Shown: positions 35,939 through 45,240, counted from the stretch's first letter. The stretch is DNA of 64,000 nucleotides from Asticcacaulis sp. YBE204 (GCF_000495855.1 NZ_AWGF01000010.1:1-64000), one strand, 5' to 3'. Made by a program: numbers and translations. Notes: generated from the letters alone by a model not told the origin.

Positions 35939-37861
35939 ATGGCCTCGAAGGATGATGAGTTCAAACCCCGGCTCGGGAAGATGCGCGCCAAGGGCAAAGG
36001 GAGCTTTCGCGGTCAGGTTTTGCACGCCGTTCACCGGGCCGGCGGCACCCGAAAGGGCGGTGCGCGCTTTGTCGCCAAGGCGCGTCTGGGGCGGGGGCGA
36101 GCGGTCGTCGGCATCCGGCCCAAAGGCAGCCGCCGCGTCGTCATCAAGGCCCGCTTCACCCGGCTGGCCGGTAAGGGCTTGGGCGCCGCACGCGCCCACC
36201 TGAAATACCTGCAACGCGACGGCACCACACGCGACGGACAGGCCGGGGCCTTGTATGACCGCGACAGTGACCGCGCGGACGGCAAGGCCTTTCTGGACAC
36301 GTGCGCCGACGACCGGCACCTGTTTCGGATCATCGTGGCCCCCGAAGACAGCGATCAGTATGACGACCTGAAGGGGCTCACCCGACGCCTTATGACCCAG
36401 ATGGAAAAGGACCTGGGCACGCGGCTGGAATGGGTGGCCGTCGATCACTTCAACACGGGCCATCCCCACACCCATATCGCCATCCGCGGGCGCGACGATC
36501 AGGGGCAAGATCTCATCATGGCCCGAGACTATATCAGCAATGGTATCCGAGCGCGGGCAGAAGCCCTGGTCACGCTCGATCTCGGACCGCAAACCGAACA
36601 CGAAGTCACCGACAGTCTGCGCCGCGAAATCGACCAGCCGCGTCGGACCCGCATCGACCGTCAGCTTCTACGCGACAGAGGCGCGGATCAGACCGTTACC
36701 GTACGCCATGGCGACGCGTTTCAGCAAAGCCTCCGCGCCGGCCGTCTTCAGACCTTGGGCGCCTTCGGTTTGGCGGAAGACATGGGGGGCGGCCTGTGGC
36801 GTCTCAGCCCAGACATGGAGCCGACCCTACGACAGATGGGCGCGCGCGGCGATATCATCAAATCCCTGACCTACGACCTGAGCGGAACGGACCTCCGCCA
36901 TGCGGCTCTCCATCTGGATATAAGAGGCGAGGCACCGACGATCATAGGTGAGGTCCTTCGCCGGGGAGAACTGGACGACTTCGGCGAGCGGCAGTATCTG
37001 GCTGTGGCCGCAACCGACGGGCGGGTCCACGTCTTCGACACCGGCCGCCCGGGGCCGTCGGATGGCACCGGCACCGGAACAGTTGTGCGGGTGGTCGCCG
37101 TGACACCGGAGCTGAAGCCTGCCGACCACACGATTTTCCGCGTGGCGGCGAGCAACGGCGGCATCTACGATATCGAAGCCCATTTGAGAGTCGATCCGTC
37201 CGCCACCGACACCTTCGCTCAGACCCATGTCCGCCGCCTGGAAGCCATCCGGCGAACGACCGGCGGTGTGCAGCGTTCGGAGACCGGCAGCTTCGTCATC
37301 TCCCCGTCTTATGGCGAAACCGCACTGAACTATGAGCGCCATCAGGCCCGCCTCAAACCCGTGCAGATCGAGCGGCTGTCATCCTTGCCCTTGGAGCGCT
37401 TGCCGCAACACCCTGGCCTGACCTGGCTAGATCGAGACCAAATGCCCAATGTCTCCGACGCGGGGTTCGGTGGCCGGGTGGGCCAAGCGCGTGTCGCGCG
37501 TGCGGCCTGGTTGGCGTCGGAGGGTTTAGGTGTCCCGGTCGATGGGCGGCAAGTGCTCTCACCCACGGAACGCGAGGGCCTGCGGCGTCGGGAATGGGAG
37601 GCGATTGCCGGCGGCGTCGCGACGGAGGTGGGAAAGCCCTACGTGGCGGCCCGCCAGGGCGAGCGCGTGGAGGGCAATCTGTCGGGCTATCGCGACACCG
37701 CCGAAGGGCGGCTGGCCGTCATCGAGCGCGCGCGGGATTTCACGCTCGTACCGTGGCGACCCGTGTTGGAGCCGCATGTGGGGAAGGTGGTGTCAGGCGT
37801 TCTCGATCGTGGCGCAATCAATTGGTCGATCGGACGAAGCCGGGGACGCGGTGTGGAATAA
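35939..37861 (+). CDS. VirD2-like relaxase with DUF3363 domain, 640 aa
   Basis: The relaxase nicks DNA at oriT and leads the strand into the recipient. The metal-binding histidines are in the block DHFNTGHPHTHIAIRG at about residues 166-181, with FRIIVAPEDSDQYDDLK before it, as in MOBP-type relaxases. The N-terminus is very basic (RAKGKGSFRGQVLHAVHRAGG). The C-terminal ~250 residues correspond to DUF3363, found fused to relaxases of alphaproteobacterial elements. AGGAAAG precedes the ATG. No traJ-like accessory gene is adjacent; the oriT is probably within 35785-35938, but I cannot define it. Confidence 0.9.
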   Translation: MASKDDEFKPRLGKMRAKGKGSFRGQVLHAVHRAGGTRKGGARFVAKARLGRGRAVVGIRPKGSRRVVIKARFTRLAGKGLGAARAHLKYLQRDGTTRDGQAGALYDRDSDRADGKAFLDTCADDRHLFRIIVAPEDSDQYDDLKGLTRRLMTQMEKDLGTRLEWVAVDHFNTGHPHTHIAIRGRDDQGQDLIMARDYISNGIRARAEALVTLDLGPQTEHEVTDSLRREIDQPRRTRIDRQLLRDRGADQTVTVRHGDAFQQSLRAGRLQTLGAFGLAEDMGGGLWRLSPDMEPTLRQMGARGDIIKSLTYDLSGTDLRHAALHLDIRGEAPTIIGEVLRRGELDDFGERQYLAVAATDGRVHVFDTGRPGPSDGTGTGTVVRVVAVTPELKPADHTIFRVAASNGGIYDIEAHLRVDPSATDTFAQTHVRRLEAIRRTTGGVQRSETGSFVISPSYGETALNYERHQARLKPVQIERLSSLPLERLPQHPGLTWLDRDQMPNVSDAGFGGRVGQARVARAAWLASEGLGVPVDGRQVLSPTEREGLRRREWEAIAGGVATEVGKPYVAARQGERVEGNLSGYRDTAEGRLAVIERARDFTLVPWRPVLEPHVGKVVSGVLDRGAINWSIGRSRGRGVE

Positions 37862-38025
37862 GTGCGACGGTCCCGCGCGCCAATAATCCACGCTCTGCAA
37901 CAATTTGCGACATGGCGATTGCCGGGGAATTGGCAGATTTTAGGGGCAACAGCGGTGGCGCGATTGTCGCTGTAAACCAAGCGCTTACCCGTCCGATCTG
38001 ATCCCTTGTCGAAGGACCTTCAACC

Positions 38026-38991
38026 ATGACCCGCACGTTCGCGTCGACGCTACTCCTCACCGTCACCCTGCTGGCGTTCGCCAACACGTCAGCCGCTCAG
38101 GAGCGGTTTGTCCTCCCGGCAAAGAGCGCGAAGCTCGACAGTGAAAGTGTCATCGATCAAAAAATTATCGACACGAATGTACGGCTCAACGCCCGCATGG
38201 CAAAGGCACTGGACAGTGATCCGATTTTGAAGGCCGCGATCGAGAAAGACCTTCGGCCAATCCTCAATGAAAAGAACCCGGCAAAACGGCTCGCCTTGGC
38301 GAAAGCATTTCGCGCGGCACACGAGCGAGACATCCAACGGGTTTTGGCCAAGGGCGGATTCGATCTGAACAGTTCAGTCAAAGCGTTTGAAGGCATCGAT
38401 CCAAGCGTGAGTGTGGCCGCGGTCAATGGGGCGCAGGTGCTGCGTCGTCGGGCGCCCGAAGCGTCGGCAGCGCAGACGCCCCCGCCGGCACCGGTCGGAG
38501 GGACAGTCAAGGAATTGGTCAGCGCAGACTTCCAGTTTGAGCAGTTCACCGATTGCGCGCCGGGGCAGGGTCGATCGGAGCGGTCCGGGGGCTATTTGAT
38601 CAGTGAGACTGAGCGATGTTCAACATGGGGGCGCATGACGCATGAACTGGAGGTGCCTGCCGGATATCAGGCGCGCGTAGAGATGCGCGCGAACTTGTCG
38701 TCAGAGGCACACGCCATCATGTCGTTTGCCCATAGCTCTAGCCGGATATCAATTGTGCGTGGGACCGAAACGGTGGAGACGCGCGAATCCAATGCGGACC
38801 TCCCGAACACAACGGGCGACGACGCCGGGCATAGCCTGGACGGTGCGACGATTATCCGGCAGTTACCCCCGGGAAAGTATACCTTGGTGTCCAAGACCTC
38901 ATCGATCACGTGCACCTTTCCGTTTGGGTGGGCCGTGGCCGAAGGGAAGGTGTCGGCGCTGCGCGTAAAGATCACGATGACGCCACAGTGA
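38026..38991 (+). CDS. Exported protein of unknown function, 321 aa
   Basis: A clear signal peptide (FASTLLLTVTLLAFANTSAAQ) covers residues 5-25. Residues 40-130 are charged and helical (IIDTNVRLNARMAKALD, KRLALAKAFRAAHERDIQRVL), a Pro-rich linker lies near 150 (TPPPAPVGG), and the C-terminal half looks beta-rich with paired cysteines (FTDCAPGQG, TERCSTWG, SITCTFPFG). I do not recognise a family. It is the first cargo gene after the relaxase, has its own 164-bp upstream gap, and is followed by two other uncharacterised small genes on the same strand. Confidence 0.7.
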   Translation: MTRTFASTLLLTVTLLAFANTSAAQERFVLPAKSAKLDSESVIDQKIIDTNVRLNARMAKALDSDPILKAAIEKDLRPILNEKNPAKRLALAKAFRAAHERDIQRVLAKGGFDLNSSVKAFEGIDPSVSVAAVNGAQVLRRRAPEASAAQTPPPAPVGGTVKELVSADFQFEQFTDCAPGQGRSERSGGYLISETERCSTWGRMTHELEVPAGYQARVEMRANLSSEAHAIMSFAHSSSRISIVRGTETVETRESNADLPNTTGDDAGHSLDGATIIRQLPPGKYTLVSKTSSITCTFPFGWAVAEGKVSALRVKITMTPQ

Positions 38992-39087
38992 TCTGGGCGA
39001 AGCGCAAGCACCTTCGGCATTGATACCTTGTGCACGTTCAAGCGTCCTTGTCGCGCGGGGGCACCCGGGCATTGAGGTTCGACAAGC

Positions 39088-39495
39088 GTGACGGTGAAAC
39101 AGAAGAAATTGGCGTTGATACTCGGCACCTTGCTCCTCGGCATCGGCTTGCTCATAGCTGCCGGGCTGTGGGTGCGTGACGCGCCTGAGCGCCGGGCGAG
39201 AGAACAGACCGCGCATGAGGTGTCTTCCGCGAAGGCGCTCGTCAGGCGTCGTCTGCCAAATCCAGAAACAGCCACCTTCTGGAATGTACGCGCGGGATAC
39301 GGAGAGGTCTGTGGCTACGTCCGTACCAAAGATACCTCAGGCGGGGAGACCCCCTACACCCATTTCAGAGTGGTCGAGGGACGGGCGGAGTTACGCAGCG
39401 ATTTCGAGACGCAGCCAATAGAGGTGTTCGATCGTTGGGATAAGGCGCTGACCTCCTGCATCCTAATGGGCGAGGCGATCCCGGATGACGAATAG
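39088..39495 (+). CDS. Small membrane-anchored or exported protein, 135 aa
   Basis: The start is GTG 39088 with TTGAGG upstream. Residues 6-30 (LALILGTLLLGIGLLIAAGLWV) form one membrane helix or an uncleaved signal; the rest is predicted outside. The middle contains VRRRLPNPETATFWNVRAGYGEVCGYVRTKDTSGGETPY (broken here: ATFWNVRAG, EVCGYVRTK), a pattern seen in small secreted proteins of unknown role in proteobacteria. No partner or pathway can be named. It sits between the exported 321-aa protein and the receiver-like protein. Confidence 0.68.
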   Translation: MTVKQKKLALILGTLLLGIGLLIAAGLWVRDAPERRAREQTAHEVSSAKALVRRRLPNPETATFWNVRAGYGEVCGYVRTKDTSGGETPYTHFRVVEGRAELRSDFETQPIEVFDRWDKALTSCILMGEAIPDDE

Positions 39496-39613
39496 CGAAC
39501 GGCCTAAAGGCCGGTGATCTTGATGGGCAGCACAATCGGACGGTTAACCATCATCTGGGGCTGAAATAGTCGCGTTATACGGGCAGTGTTGCGCTGCAAC
39601 CAAAGGGGCGTTC

Positions 39614-40042
39614 ATGCCGTCATCCGTACTGATCATTGAGGAGAGCGTCCGTCACGGGCAAATCCTGGCAGCCATCATGCGGACATCGGGTTTGACTCCG
39701 GTTCTGGCCCACAGCATCGATATAGCGCGTGATGCCTTGCGCATGCGCCAATGGAATTTGGTTGTGCTCAGTCTATACGGCCGACACACGAACGTCATGT
39801 CCCGACTGGCCGAAGTCAAGGCATTGGCCGGGCGGACGCCGCTGGCAATCGTCACTGCCACTGAGGAAGCCTCGCCCGACCATTTGACCGCCGCGCTGAA
39901 CTATGCACGCCGCGGGCCGGTGCAACTGCTATTGCCTGGCCCCTTTCGCACGCGAGACGTCGAAGCGGGTATCCGGCAAGTTGACGCACGACTGGCTGCA
40001 CGGAATCGCCGAGCCGCGCCTGAGTGCGTCTACGTCGAATAG
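39614..40042 (+). CDS. Receiver-like protein without the phospho-acceptor Asp, 142 aa
   Basis: The fold order matches a response-regulator receiver domain: VLIIEES (acidic pair), VLAHSIDIARDALR, then LVVLSLYG where the acceptor Asp of a true receiver should stand, then PLAIVTAT (Thr in the usual place) and LLLPGPFR in place of the K-P element, which reads PGP here. Without the acceptor Asp, phosphorylation is unlikely, so this is probably a pseudo-receiver acting by protein contact. No output domain or sensor kinase gene is adjacent. Confidence 0.7.
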   Translation: MPSSVLIIEESVRHGQILAAIMRTSGLTPVLAHSIDIARDALRMRQWNLVVLSLYGRHTNVMSRLAEVKALAGRTPLAIVTATEEASPDHLTAALNYARRGPVQLLLPGPFRTRDVEAGIRQVDARLAARNRRAAPECVYVE

Positions 40043-40155
40043 ACGAGGTGAACTCTGAACATACAAGGGCAATGGATTACGGTAGGGGCAGGGGTGGCAC
40101 CTGGCCTCGACTGGGATGTCGCCGTCAGATTTATGATCGGCAGCCAGAAACACTC

Positions 40156-40186
40156 TTGACCCTCTAGTGGCTACAGACTGTATGGC
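40156..40186 (+). promoter_or_regulatory. MerR-type promoter/operator before the TonB receptor
   Basis: TTGACC (40156-40161) and TATGGC (40181-40186) are separated by 19 bp, the long spacing typical of MerR-activated promoters. The spacer holds the dyad ACCCTCTAG-N3-CTACAGACT, very close to ACCCTATAG-N3-CTACAGGGT in front of the P-type ATPase gene at 44797-44817. The same regulator probably controls both. Confidence 0.78.
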
Positions 40187-40216
40187 CCGGCACGTATTCA
40201 TTTGCCGAGGTCGATC

Positions 40217-42181
40217 GTGCGCACTTTCAAACAATTTCTCGCCCAAAGCACGGCGCTTGCCGCGCTCGTTGCTCTCTCGCTGCCGGCAGCGTCGTCAGTG
40301 TCCGCTCAGAGCCGCGAAGAAAATGAGGCACACGAAGAAGAAGAGGTGACGGAGGTCATCGTCCAGGCCACGCGCGCCGGGCGCAAGCTTCAGGACGAGC
40401 CGATCCGTGTCGAGGTCATCAACCGCGAAGAGATCGAAGAAAAGATCGCGATGATGCCGGGCAACATCGCTATGCTGGTCAGCGAAACGCCTGGTATCCG
40501 TGTGCAGGTGACGTCGCCGTCGCTGGGGGCATCCAATATCCGGATGCAGGGCATGAAGGGGCGCTACACGCTTCTGTTGACGGACGGACTGCCGATCTAC
40601 GGCGGCCAATCCCTGGGCCTGTTGCAGACGCCGCCCACCGATCTGGGACAGGTCGAAGTCATTAAGGGCTCGGCCTCGGCGCTCTACGGCGGGTCTGCCC
40701 TGGCGGGCGTCATCAATCTGGTGTCGCGTCGCCCCAGCCCTGAACTTGAATCCGAGCTTCTGTTCAATGTCACCAGCCGCGGCGGTCAGGACCTGACGGC
40801 CTATAGCTCCGCCGCAATCAGCGAGCGCCTTAGCTATTCGATCACAGCCGGGTATCACCGGCAGGATCAGAACGACATCGACGGTGACGGCTGGATCGAT
40901 ATGGCGGGGTACGAGCGCTGGACCTTGCGTCCGCGTCTGTTCTGGTATGGGGACAATGGCGCCAAAGCCTTGCTGACGCTGGGCGCCATGACCGAACAGC
41001 GCGATGGCGGGAACGTCTCCGGTCGCACCGTGCCGGACGCCACCTTCTTCCGCGAGACACAGGACAGCCGTCGGATGGACGCTGGCCTGACCGCGCAAGC
41101 ACCGGTCGAAGGCGTCGGCACGCTGCATGTTCGCGCTTCGACGCTCAGTCAACGCCACGATCATCGCTTTGGTGAGGCGATGGACCGCGACAATCACAAT
41201 ACGACGTTTGTCGAGACCTCCCTGACCGGGGAAAAAGGCGGCACATCATGGGTCGCGGGTCTGGCCTGGCAAGGCGATCGCTATCGTTCCAAGCGCTATA
41301 GCGGCTTCAATTACGACTACACCGTGCGGGGTGTATTCGGTCAGGTGGAACAGAAGATCGGCGATCTGACGCTGGCCGGCAGCGCGCGCGTGGACGATCA
41401 TAGCGAATATGGTTCGCAATTCAGCCCACGCGTGTCGATGCTCTACCGTCCCGGCAATTGGACGGTGCGGGCTTCGGTCGGACGGGGCTATTACGCGCCG
41501 ACGCCGTTTGTGGAGGAGATTGAAGCGGCCGGTCTGGCGCGTCTGTCACCGCTCGGGCGCCTGAAGGCCGAGGAAGCGCAGACGGCCTCTGTCGATCTGA
41601 CCTATACGGCTGGCCCGGTTGAGGCGAACATGACGCTCTTCGCTTCTGACATCGACAATGCCGTCCAGCTTCAGGAGACCAGCGACACCAGCGTGCGGCT
41701 GATCAACGCGATCGGTGTCACCCGCACGCGCGGTTCGGAACTGCGCCTGCGCTATCGCCACGAAGGCTTCTCGCTAACCGGCAGCTATGTCATCGTCGAT
41801 GCCACCGAGACTCATCCAGCCACCGGCCTGCGCCGCGACATGCCGGATACCCCGAAGCATACGGGGGGTCTGGTTGCCATGTGGGAAGAAGAAGGCAAGG
41901 GCCGTCTCGGCTTCGAGGCCTATTATACTGGGCGGCAGACTCTGGAAGACAATCCGTATCGGACGGAAGGTAAGCCCTACTGGGAACTGGGGGCCATGGG
42001 TGAGGTCAAGCTCGGTAAGGTCAGCCTGTTCCTGAACCTGGAGAACCTCCTCAATGTCCGCCAGACCAGGCACGATCCGCTGGTGCGGCCGCGTCGCGCC
42101 CCCGACGGCCGCTGGACCGTCGACGCCTGGCAGCCGACCGAGGGCTTTACCGCTAATGCCGGGGTTCGCCTTCGCTTCTGA
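40217..42181 (+). CDS. TonB-dependent outer-membrane receptor of the metal cargo, 654 aa
   Basis: A signal peptide (LAQSTALAALVALSLPAASSVSAQ) is followed by an acidic His/Glu-rich stretch (ENEAHEEEEV), a TonB-box-like TEVIVQAT, the plug (NIRMQGMKGRYTLLLTDGLPI, ASALYGGSALAGVINLVSRRP) and a beta-barrel ending in the C-terminal Phe (NAGVRLRF). There is no STN domain, so no FecR signalling. I use GTG 40217 (GAGG 6 nt upstream, start of transcription expected near 40193) over TTG 40202. Being behind a MerR-type promoter and near a Zn/Cd/Pb ATPase, it is likely metal-related; substrate unknown. Confidence 0.92.
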   Translation: MRTFKQFLAQSTALAALVALSLPAASSVSAQSREENEAHEEEEVTEVIVQATRAGRKLQDEPIRVEVINREEIEEKIAMMPGNIAMLVSETPGIRVQVTSPSLGASNIRMQGMKGRYTLLLTDGLPIYGGQSLGLLQTPPTDLGQVEVIKGSASALYGGSALAGVINLVSRRPSPELESELLFNVTSRGGQDLTAYSSAAISERLSYSITAGYHRQDQNDIDGDGWIDMAGYERWTLRPRLFWYGDNGAKALLTLGAMTEQRDGGNVSGRTVPDATFFRETQDSRRMDAGLTAQAPVEGVGTLHVRASTLSQRHDHRFGEAMDRDNHNTTFVETSLTGEKGGTSWVAGLAWQGDRYRSKRYSGFNYDYTVRGVFGQVEQKIGDLTLAGSARVDDHSEYGSQFSPRVSMLYRPGNWTVRASVGRGYYAPTPFVEEIEAAGLARLSPLGRLKAEEAQTASVDLTYTAGPVEANMTLFASDIDNAVQLQETSDTSVRLINAIGVTRTRGSELRLRYRHEGFSLTGSYVIVDATETHPATGLRRDMPDTPKHTGGLVAMWEEEGKGRLGFEAYYTGRQTLEDNPYRTEGKPYWELGAMGEVKLGKVSLFLNLENLLNVRQTRHDPLVRPRRAPDGRWTVDAWQPTEGFTANAGVRLRF

Positions 42182-42221
42182 CGTGAATTGGTATCGCCTA
42201 GGGCGTGAAGCAGCGACACCT

Positions 42222-42608
42222 TCAGTCTGCCGCTTTGTGCCAAATCCAAAACGTCAGAAATGCACCGAACGTCAACCAGATCAACACGACCGCGACTAAG
42301 CCGGATCGACTGACTATGCGAGTTGTACGGTTAGACGCGGTCGTTCGGAACTCGCTCATGAGCGTGGCGGGAATGAGCCGCACTGCCCACAGGATACCAA
42401 TAGGCACAATCAGCAGGTCATCGAAATATCCTAAGACAGGGATAAAGTCTGGGATTAGGTCGATCGGCGAAAGCGCGTATGCAGCGACGGCACCAGCTAC
42501 CAATTTAGCGGAGATGGGTGTCCTTGGATCACGCGCAGCTATCCACAAGGCGATCACATCGCGTTTTATGGCTTTCGCCCATCTCTTAGCAACTTCCAGC
42601 CATTTCAT
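42222..42608 (-). CDS. YkvA-like DUF1232 membrane protein, 128 aa
   Basis: The centre holds the DUF1232 signature: AKLVAGAVAAYALSPIDLIPDFIPVLGYFDDLLIV (in pieces: AYALSPIDLIPDF, GYFDDLLIVP). A second hydrophobic helix lies at the C-terminus (SGLVAVVLIWLTFGAFLTFWIW). Such small proteins are frequent beside metal-resistance genes but have no proven role. The start at 42608 follows GGCAGGAGAC; the earlier ATG at 42671 would overlap the ATPase gene and has no signal. It lies 28 nt downstream of the ATPase gene on the same strand, so it is probably the second gene of that operon. Confidence 0.85.
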   Translation of the reverse strand: MKWLEVAKRWAKAIKRDVIALWIAARDPRTPISAKLVAGAVAAYALSPIDLIPDFIPVLGYFDDLLIVPIGILWAVRLIPATLMSEFRTTASNRTTRIVSRSGLVAVVLIWLTFGAFLTFWIWHKAAD

Positions 42609-42636
42609 GGTCAGTCTCCTGCCTATGTCCGCCGGC

Positions 42637-44757
42637 TCATTTCGGTCGCAGTCCCAGCAAACGTAACGCATTCAGGGTGACCAGCACAGTGGCCCCTGTA
42701 TCTGCCAGGATCGCCATCCATAGCGTCGTAGCTCCCGTCAGTGTCGTGACAAGGAATATCGCCTTCAGCCCCAGAGCCAGAGCGATGTTCTGCCAGATGT
42801 TGCCCAGCGTCGCCCTGGACAAGGATATCAACTGGGGAACACCCGAGACGCGATCCTTCAGCAGCGCGGCGTCGGCGGTTTCCAGCGCCACATCGGTTCC
42901 GCCCCCCATGGCGATGCCGACCGAGGCAGCCGCCAGGGCGGGGGCGTCGTTAATCCCATCACCGACCATGGCAATCGGGCTGTCTTTAGCGATCTGCGCA
43001 ATGCGGGCAAGTTTAGCCTCCGGTAGCAGCTCCGCCTCAGCCTCGACGCCGACCTGTGCGGCAATGGCGGTGGCCGTCCGGCGATTGTCGCCGGTCAGCA
43101 TCAGTGTCTGTATGCCCCGCGCTTTCAGGGCCGCTACGGCGGATTTCGCGTCCTCGCGCAATTCATCGCGGATGGCGATCAGCCCTTCGGCGACCTTGCC
43201 TCCGTGGACAACCACGACCGTCTTGCCTTCCTGCTCCAGCGCGTTGATCCTGGCCGTCGTCTCGTCTGTTAGCGCCGCCTTGCTCGCTGCGAAGGATGGG
43301 GAGCCGACCGAGACAAAGCCTGATTTCAAACGTGCCGTCACGGCCTTGCCGGGTACGGCGGTCGAGCCGCCGAAGGCGGCGGGGATGTCCAACGCGCGGG
43401 TGCGGGCGGCGTCAACAATAGCCTTGCCCAGCGGATGGCTGGTATTGGCTTCGACGGCAGCGGCGCGCGCCAGCAAGTCATCCTCATTACCCGTCAGGGC
43501 TATGATGTCCGTTACCTGAGGCTTGCCGCGCGTCAACGTGCCGGTCTTGTCAAAGGCCACCGTCTTGATCTTGCCGAGCGTTTCCAGTGCCGCGCCGCCT
43601 TTGATCAGCAGACCTTGGCGTGCCCCGGCGGCCAGACCCGAGGCAATCGCTGTCGGGGTTGAGATGACCAACGCGCAGGGACACGCAATGAGCAGGGTCG
43701 CCAGTCCGCGATAAATCCACGTCGTCCAGTCCTGTGCAAAGAGCACGGGCGGAATGACGATGATCAGGGCGGCCACCAGCATCGCAGCCGGCGTGTACCA
43801 CAGGCTGAACCTGTCGATGAAGCGTGCGGTGGGTGCCTTGCTCTCCTGCGCCTCTTCGACGAGGTGGATGATCCGGGCAATGGTGTTGTCGGCCGCCTTA
43901 TGCGTGATACGCACTCGCAGAGCCCCATTGGCGTTGATACTGCCCGCAAACACGTCCGAGCCCGCTCCCTTGAACACGGGCACAGACTCGCCGGTCACGG
44001 GCGACTCGTCGACCTCGCTTTCACCTTCGACCACCTCACCATCGGACGGGATTCGATCGCCCGGCCGGACGATGGCAATATCGTCTATCTCCAGAGCTTC
44101 CGCCGGCACCTCTTCGACGCCGCCATTGCGTTCGATACGGGCGGTGCGAGGAACCAGTCCGATCAGGGCCTCGATACCCGCCCGAGCACGCCCCGCGGCA
44201 ACGGTTTCAAGAACTTCACCGACAGCAAACAGGAAGACGACCGTCAGGGCCTCTTCACCTTCACCGATGAAGACCGCACCGATGGCGGCCACCGACATCA
44301 GGGTTTCGATGGAGAAGGGCGAGCCGGCCAGCGCGCCCGAAACCGCACGGCGTGCGAACGGAAACACGCTAATCAGGGCGGCGATGGAGGTGATGTAGAG
44401 CGCGTAGGAGGGGAGCAGGCGTTCCAATCCCAGCCCGATGGCCAACATCAGACCGGTCATCAAAACCAGTTTGCCCTTACCGGTTTTCCACCAGGGCACG
44501 GCGGTCTTTACCGCTGGAAGCGTACGCGTCTCTTCGGCCATTGCGGACGGTACATATCCGAGGCTGCGAATCTGGTCTTGGAGAATCGCCGCGGGGGTCA
44601 GGTCCTCATCCAGACTGAGAACGAGCGTCTCGTTCTGGTAGGACACGGCGACATCGCTGGCGCCCGGCAGTCGATTGACAGCGGTTTCAATTTTGAGCGC
44701 GCACGCGCCGCAGTCCATGCCTTCGACGCGTAGACGGATGGGGGAGGGAGACGCCAT
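42637..44757 (-). CDS. Zn/Cd/Pb-exporting P1B-type ATPase, 706 aa
   Basis: The pump uses ATP to move divalent soft metals out of the cytoplasm. It has an N-terminal metal-binding domain with GMDCGAC (Cys16, Cys19), the transmembrane CPC motif in LLIACPCALVIST, the phosphorylation motif DKTGTLTRG, TGES in the actuator domain, and MVGDGINDAPALAAA. CPC and this length fit the CadA/ZntA branch rather than copper CopA, where the last helices differ. The start at 44757 has GAGG upstream; ATG 44790 lies within the -10 box of the operator-promoter and cannot be the start. It is divergent from the MerR regulator and followed by DUF1232. Confidence 0.92.
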   Translation of the reverse strand: MASPSPIRLRVEGMDCGACALKIETAVNRLPGASDVAVSYQNETLVLSLDEDLTPAAILQDQIRSLGYVPSAMAEETRTLPAVKTAVPWWKTGKGKLVLMTGLMLAIGLGLERLLPSYALYITSIAALISVFPFARRAVSGALAGSPFSIETLMSVAAIGAVFIGEGEEALTVVFLFAVGEVLETVAAGRARAGIEALIGLVPRTARIERNGGVEEVPAEALEIDDIAIVRPGDRIPSDGEVVEGESEVDESPVTGESVPVFKGAGSDVFAGSINANGALRVRITHKAADNTIARIIHLVEEAQESKAPTARFIDRFSLWYTPAAMLVAALIIVIPPVLFAQDWTTWIYRGLATLLIACPCALVISTPTAIASGLAAGARQGLLIKGGAALETLGKIKTVAFDKTGTLTRGKPQVTDIIALTGNEDDLLARAAAVEANTSHPLGKAIVDAARTRALDIPAAFGGSTAVPGKAVTARLKSGFVSVGSPSFAASKAALTDETTARINALEQEGKTVVVVHGGKVAEGLIAIRDELREDAKSAVAALKARGIQTLMLTGDNRRTATAIAAQVGVEAEAELLPEAKLARIAQIAKDSPIAMVGDGINDAPALAAASVGIAMGGGTDVALETADAALLKDRVSGVPQLISLSRATLGNIWQNIALALGLKAIFLVTTLTGATTLWMAILADTGATVLVTLNALRLLGLRPK

Positions 44758-44789
44758 ATCAAGACCTCGACGGAGGGAACGGGCTGGCA

Positions 44790-44820
44790 TATATACACCC
44801 TGTAGTCGCTATAGGGTCAA
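44790..44820 (-). promoter_or_regulatory. MerR-type promoter/operator of the P-type ATPase gene
   Basis: On the - strand, TTGACC (44820-44815) and TATATG (44795-44790) are 19 bp apart, and the spacer holds the dyad ACCCTATAG-N3-CTACAGGGT (44797-44817). This matches the CadR/PbrR class of MerR operators. On the + strand TATAGG (44810-44815) may be the -10 of the regulator gene, which would then be leaderless. Confidence 0.85.
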
Positions 44821-44823
44821 GCC

Positions 44824-45240
44824 ATGAGTTCCGCACATCTTTCGATCGGTGATCTGTCACGCGCCACGGGCACCAAGGTTGAAACCATCCGCTTTTATGA
44901 AAAGAACGGCCTTCTACCTGAACCCAGTCGAACCCAAGGTAACTACCGGGCCTATGAACCCGCGCATTTGAGCCGGCTAAGTTTCATCCGTCGGGCGCGC
45001 GATCTGGGCTTTTCGCTCGACCAGGTCCGCGCCTTGTTGACGCTCTCTGACGACCGGTCGCAGTCGTGTGCGGCCGTCGATGTGATCGCCCGTGCCCATC
45101 GGGACGAGGTGGAGCGAAAGATCAAAGACCTTCAGTCCCTAAAGACCGTGCTAGATCAGGTGATTGAAAGCTGCCACTGCAACATCGTGGCCGACTGCGC
45201 CATCATAGAGTCGCTGGCGCCCGCACCACAGGGCTCATAA
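44824..45240 (+). CDS. cadR: MerR-family metal regulator, CadR/PbrR-like, 138 aa
   Basis: The N-terminal winged HTH reads LSIGDLSRATGTKVETIRFYEKNGLLP, with the second HTH YRAYEPAHLSRLSFIRRARDLGFSLDQVRALL. The metal site is suggested by Cys82 (SQSCAAVD) and the C-terminal cysteines 117, 119 and 125 (SCHCNIVADC), as in the Cd/Pb/Zn sensors. It activates the divergent ATPase promoter by untwisting the 19-bp spacer. Its ATG lies 4 nt from the operator with no ribosome-binding site, so its message is probably leaderless. A related operator at 40156-40186 suggests it also controls the TonB receptor gene. Confidence 0.93.
   Translation: MSSAHLSIGDLSRATGTKVETIRFYEKNGLLPEPSRTQGNYRAYEPAHLSRLSFIRRARDLGFSLDQVRALLTLSDDRSQSCAAVDVIARAHRDEVERKIKDLQSLKTVLDQVIESCHCNIVADCAIIESLAPAPQGS

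Noticed and set aside
43864-44733. 289-codon + strand frame across the P-type ATPase gene
   Set aside because: Antisense shadow of the ATPase; Gln/His/Arg-rich composition without motifs.
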